A DNA stretch of 64,000 nt from contig NZ_CP031727.1 in the NCBI RefSeq assembly GCF_008806955.1, forward strand, positions 744,001 through 808,000, written 5' to 3'. The position numbers and the translations under genes are program-made. Positions 61,217-64,000 of this stretch are shown here, in pieces. The DNA is from Cellvibrio sp. KY-YJ-3 (GTDB lineage: Bacteria > Pseudomonadota > Gammaproteobacteria > Pseudomonadales > Cellvibrionaceae). The notes below the pieces were generated by a model. The model saw only the letters and a list, made by a program, of their open reading frames with translations. It did no database searches and had not been told where the DNA came from. Positions within the stretch are counted from its first letter, which is position 1, and every line of letters starts with the position of its first letter.

Positions 61217-64000
61217 TTACTGCACAATCCACTGATGTGGCTGATTGTTGTTGTTTGCCTCACCGCGGGTGGCGGTGCTTACCGTGAAGTAATAGCTGAT
61301 CGCTGTACCCGGAGCCACATTGGGGATAGTCACCTCAAAGCTATTGCCTTGTACCCGTGTCATGTTGTTCCAACCGGGGGTGAATACCCATGCCCAGTTG
61401 AGGTTTTCACTGGTAGTGAAGGTGATTTTCACCCCGCCGTTGCTGTAGTTCGCAGTGGTGGTGTAAGCCACTGGCGCGCCATTCGGCATTATCGCGTTCG
61501 CCGAGTAGCCGGTGGTGGCGGAGGACGAGGAGGTGGAACTGCTTGATGACAGCGATGAGCTGGAAACGCTGGAGGGTACCGATGAACTGGATACACTCGA
61601 AGGCGCCGACGAACTGGAGCTGGATATACTCGATGCCGAAGAAGCTCCCGCGTAGGTCATTGCCGTCCAACTATTTTCGATTGGCCCCGGGTAGAACAGC
61701 TGGCCGCTCGCTGGCGTGAAGGTATAGAAGCGCGCCTCGACCAAATCACCTGCCGTATAGACACCACTGCGGCTGGCTTGGTAGGTGTAGGTGCCATCGC
61801 CATTATTGATTTCACCACCAGCTTGCGCATGCAGGTCAATTCTCACAAAGTCCTGCGCACCATTGCGACGGGCAAATAAATGCACTTGTTGTTTACGCTC
61901 TGGCAGACGGATGCTGAATTGCATACCGCCGCCCGCCAACGCGGTCATTTGCACCGCACCCGTTGTCACTGCCGATGAAGACGAACTGGAGACGGATGAA
62001 GTTGACAACATACTCGAGGCAGACGATTCGCTGGATGAGCTGCTCATTGAGGTGGCCGAACTGCTACTGACCGAAGACAAACTGCTCGCTGACGACAGGC
62101 TGCTCAGGGAAGACGCACTGCTGGGCGCCGAACTGCTGCTGGAAGATACAGGTACTACCACTCCGGTATAGACCTTCAGCTCACCGGGGCTGACCAGCAG
62201 GCTGGTGCCATCGTTAAAAGTCACGTTTTTGGCATCGGTAGCACTAGCGTTGTAGGCCACGTAGGTGCGCTCATTGTCCTTGCGGAACACTGCAAAGGTG
62301 GCGTGATTGGTGGCAACTACCTCGTTGTCGATACGACCAAAGCGGTGGAATGTTTTGATCCAGGCAAAGGTATTGGCCAGTGAGTTGCCTTCCTCGGTGT
62401 AAGACGCCGGGCCAGCAACCGAATTGCGCATCCGCCCTTCGTTGGCATTAAAGTTAGCCAGCGCAGTGGTCGGGTCATACACCGCTTGGTAGGCATAAAA
62501 AATCGCATCCCACATAGTAAACATGGTGCGGCCATTGGCCATGTAGTCAAAGTTCTTGCGCGCATACTCGGGGTATTGGCCCAGATAGAGCGAACCTGAC
62601 TGGATCGGTAACAGAATAATGCCGTGCATGGCCTCTGCCAACGGGCTGAACCAGGTGGCGTAATCTGTTTTGCCGCCCCACACCAGCGACGCCATGGGGC
62701 GTTTGTAGGCGGGGTGGTAGTTCTCTTCATGCACGTTGTTCCAGTATTCCTGGATGGCAGTCATCTCGGTGGTATAAAGGAAGATACCGGCATCACGCAC
62801 AGCGGTATTACCAGTTTCTTCGCCCCAGAGGATCATCGCAGTCCAGGCGTTCATCGCTTCAGAGGATGACTCGTTGTTATTGCCCGCACCAAAACGCGCA
62901 TGGCCTGAGGCCCAGGAATGGCCGGCATAAATGTCAAAGTTGCGCAGGAAGGGGAACATTTTGCCGGTAGTGCTGGTAGCCGGGTTGCGTGGACGCTCCC
63001 AGTTGCCGTAGTCGCGCATCAGCAATTCAATCATGCCGCCAAACTGCTGGGGTTGGGCCCAGTTTTTGTCGTTGCGCGCCACTTCAGCCGCCGCCCGCAC
63101 AAAGTAACCATAGTGGAAGTGGTGATCGTTCAGCTCTTTTAAACTGCCGAAGCTGCCATCAATACCAAGCAAAGTGCCCCAGTTACTGTTGTAGTAGAAC
63201 AGGTTTTTGGCGAAGGGCGATGGTTCCAAATCATCGATCACATCCGCCTTTAACCAGCCTTCCAACCGCCACTTCAACTCATCTTTAAATTGGGTTTCGG
63301 CGGCGGTATTGCCCGCCTGTTGTGCCAGTGGGATAAGGGTTGCCACCTTGCCCAGGCGCTTACCGGTGTAATAGGTGTCGCGGTTGCTGAATACTTCCGA
63401 GCGCACATTGTTAACCAGACCGGATAAACGGGTTTTGTCCGCCTGATCGGTCAGGGCTGGCAGCGAGGGAATCACCCCCTGGTAGGTAATGGCGGTAGTG
63501 AACGAAGCACCCTCGGCCAATTTCATATAACCGCGAGGAGTGAAATAGCTGTCGCCCGTCAGGCTGGCACCACCGGCCAGTTTGCGCCACTGGTGCGGAT
63601 ACAGGCCCATCAGGGTGCCAGTGCCGGTTGATTCGGGGTAGTTGTTGGTTGTTACCGCATAGGTACTAAGCAACTTGCTGTTGCTCGCTTGATAGTTCCA
63701 ACTCACTTGCGATCCGGTCACGTGGTTGTAGGCATATTTGCTCACCACAGGCAGAGCCGCACGACTGGGAAGCGCCGCCACCGAGAAGTATTTTTTACCT
63801 GCTGGCAGGTTGGCGGTGATTTTGGAGGTGCCAAGCCCGGACCAAGTGGTGCCGGCCGGGGCAAAAGCAGCGTAGTTGCGGCCCTGTACCGAGAAACCGA
63901 TAACCGCCGAACTGCTATTGCCCGACCAGATTTCCGGTGTGCTCGCGGCGACAGGGGCGGTGCTGTGGGTGGCAAAACTCAGGGTGGGATTACCGTTGCT
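61217..64000 (-). CDS. GH81 endo-beta-1,3-glucanase with C-terminal accessory modules (5' end beyond window)
   Basis: At least 927 residues remain; the start lies past the right edge. The GH81 catalytic region (visible residues 1 to about 615) contains NDHHFHYGYFVRAAAEV (candidate catalytic Asp at visible residue 292) and GNNNESSSEAMNAWTA with two Glu four residues apart (377 and 381), matching the family's acidic cluster. The enzyme cuts beta-1,3-glucans such as laminarin or curdlan by inversion. A polyserine linker follows (about 61990-62160), then a beta-rich module (61660-61960), a second Ser/Ala linker (61520-61635) and a C-terminal module (61217-61510) that may be a CBM56-like glucan binder. 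Translation is open at 64000. Confidence 0.9.
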   Translation of the reverse strand, partial: SNGNPTLSFATHSTAPVAASTPEIWSGNSSSAVIGFSVQGRNYAAFAPAGTTWSGLGTSKITANLPAGKKYFSVAALPSRAALPVVSKYAYNHVTGSQVSWNYQASNSKLLSTYAVTTNNYPESTGTGTLMGLYPHQWRKLAGGASLTGDSYFTPRGYMKLAEGASFTTAITYQGVIPSLPALTDQADKTRLSGLVNNVRSEVFSNRDTYYTGKRLGKVATLIPLAQQAGNTAAETQFKDELKWRLEGWLKADVIDDLEPSPFAKNLFYYNSNWGTLLGIDGSFGSLKELNDHHFHYGYFVRAAAEVARNDKNWAQPQQFGGMIELLMRDYGNWERPRNPATSTTGKMFPFLRNFDIYAGHSWASGHARFGAGNNNESSSEAMNAWTAMILWGEETGNTAVRDAGIFLYTTEMTAIQEYWNNVHEENYHPAYKRPMASLVWGGKTDYATWFSPLAEAMHGIILLPIQSGSLYLGQYPEYARKNFDYMANGRTMFTMWDAIFYAYQAVYDPTTALANFNANEGRMRNSVAGPASYTEEGNSLANTFAWIKTFHRFGRIDNEVVATNHATFAVFRKDNERTYVAYNASATDAKNVTFNDGTSLLVSPGELKVYTGVVVPVSSSSSSAPSSASSLSSLSSASSLSSVSSSSATSMSSSSSESSASSMLSTSSVSSSSSSAVTTGAVQMTALAGGGMQFSIRLPERKQQVHLFARRNGAQDFVRIDLHAQAGGEINNGDGTYTYQASRSGVYTAGDLVEARFYTFTPASGQLFYPGPIENSWTAMTYAGASSASSISSSSSSAPSSVSSSSVPSSVSSSSLSSSSSTSSSSATTGYSANAIMPNGAPVAYTTTANYSNGGVKITFTTSENLNWAWVFTPGWNNMTRVQGNSFEVTIPNVAPGTAISYYFTVSTATRGEANNNNQPHQWIVQ

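Overview
The window looks like chromosome from a Gram-negative, polysaccharide-degrading gammaproteobacterium close to Cellvibrio (Cellvibrionaceae). Three things point there: polyserine linkers joining carbohydrate-active modules (triple CBM6 protein, GH81 beta-1,3-glucanase, CE12 acetylesterase); large TonB-dependent receptors; and housekeeping gene order that mixes the E. coli order (coaD-mutM-rpmG-rpmB-radC-coaBC-slmA-pyrE) with Pseudomonas blocks (ftsY-ftsE-ftsX-rpoH, pyrE/crc, hemW-rdgB-DUF4426-metW-metX, yggT-proC-yggS-pilT-pilU). The species call is inference. I saw no tRNA, rRNA, CRISPR array, transposase or prophage.

Layout. 1-2.5 kb: recG (cut by the left edge), oxyR with a candidate OxyR site upstream, and a YeeZ-like SDR protein. 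2.5-7.2 kb: a probable pectin locus (CE12 rhamnogalacturonan acetylesterase and a 1078-residue TonB-dependent receptor) with two LacI-type palindromes upstream. 7.3-14.4 kb: ompA/oprF-like porin, trmB, DUF423, rpoH, ftsX, ftsE, ftsY, rsmD. 14.4-16.7 kb: a secreted or anchored triple-CBM6 protein with an unexpected cytoplasmic-type N-terminus. 16.8-29.8 kb: coaD, an HNH-like protein, mutM, an HDOD protein, rpmG, rpmB, radC, coaBC, a membrane-anchored AlgC, argB, slmA, a DUF4124 protein, pyrE and crc. 29.9-34.6 kb: a Tat-exported Dabb protein, hemW, rdgB, a DUF4426 protein, metW, metX.

34.7-45.9 kb is an accessory block lying between metX and yggT, which are close neighbours in Pseudomonas. It holds a dynamin-like GTPase, a PEP-CTERM protein, and a five-gene operon (DUF4331 protein, Ig-like lipoprotein, TPR protein, HupE/UreJ-type membrane protein, TonB-dependent receptor) next to an ECF sigma/RskA anti-sigma pair. 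The same promoter-like element (TGAATCC, 16 bases, CGT) precedes both the sigma gene and the DUF4331 gene. That suggests one autoregulated envelope regulon, possibly for metal uptake. This is the best candidate for an undescribed system here.

46-50.7 kb: yggT, proC, yggS, pilT, pilU (twitching motility ATPases). 50.8-61.1 kb: rsmE; a glycosyltransferase/methyltransferase/alpha-alpha-toroid operon; a DUF5924/DUF2914 membrane protein; two paralogous 39-residue membrane proteins too short for ordinary gene calling, one downstream of a perfect FNR/Anr box; a retropepsin-like lipoprotein, inactive-transglutaminase membrane protein and RimK-like ATP-grasp trio; and an LpxL-type acyltransferase. 61.2-64 kb: a GH81 endo-beta-1,3-glucanase cut by the right edge. 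Together the accessory genes describe a cell that degrades plant and fungal or algal glucans and pectin, imports products through TonB receptors, and probably controls this partly through Crc-type catabolite repression.
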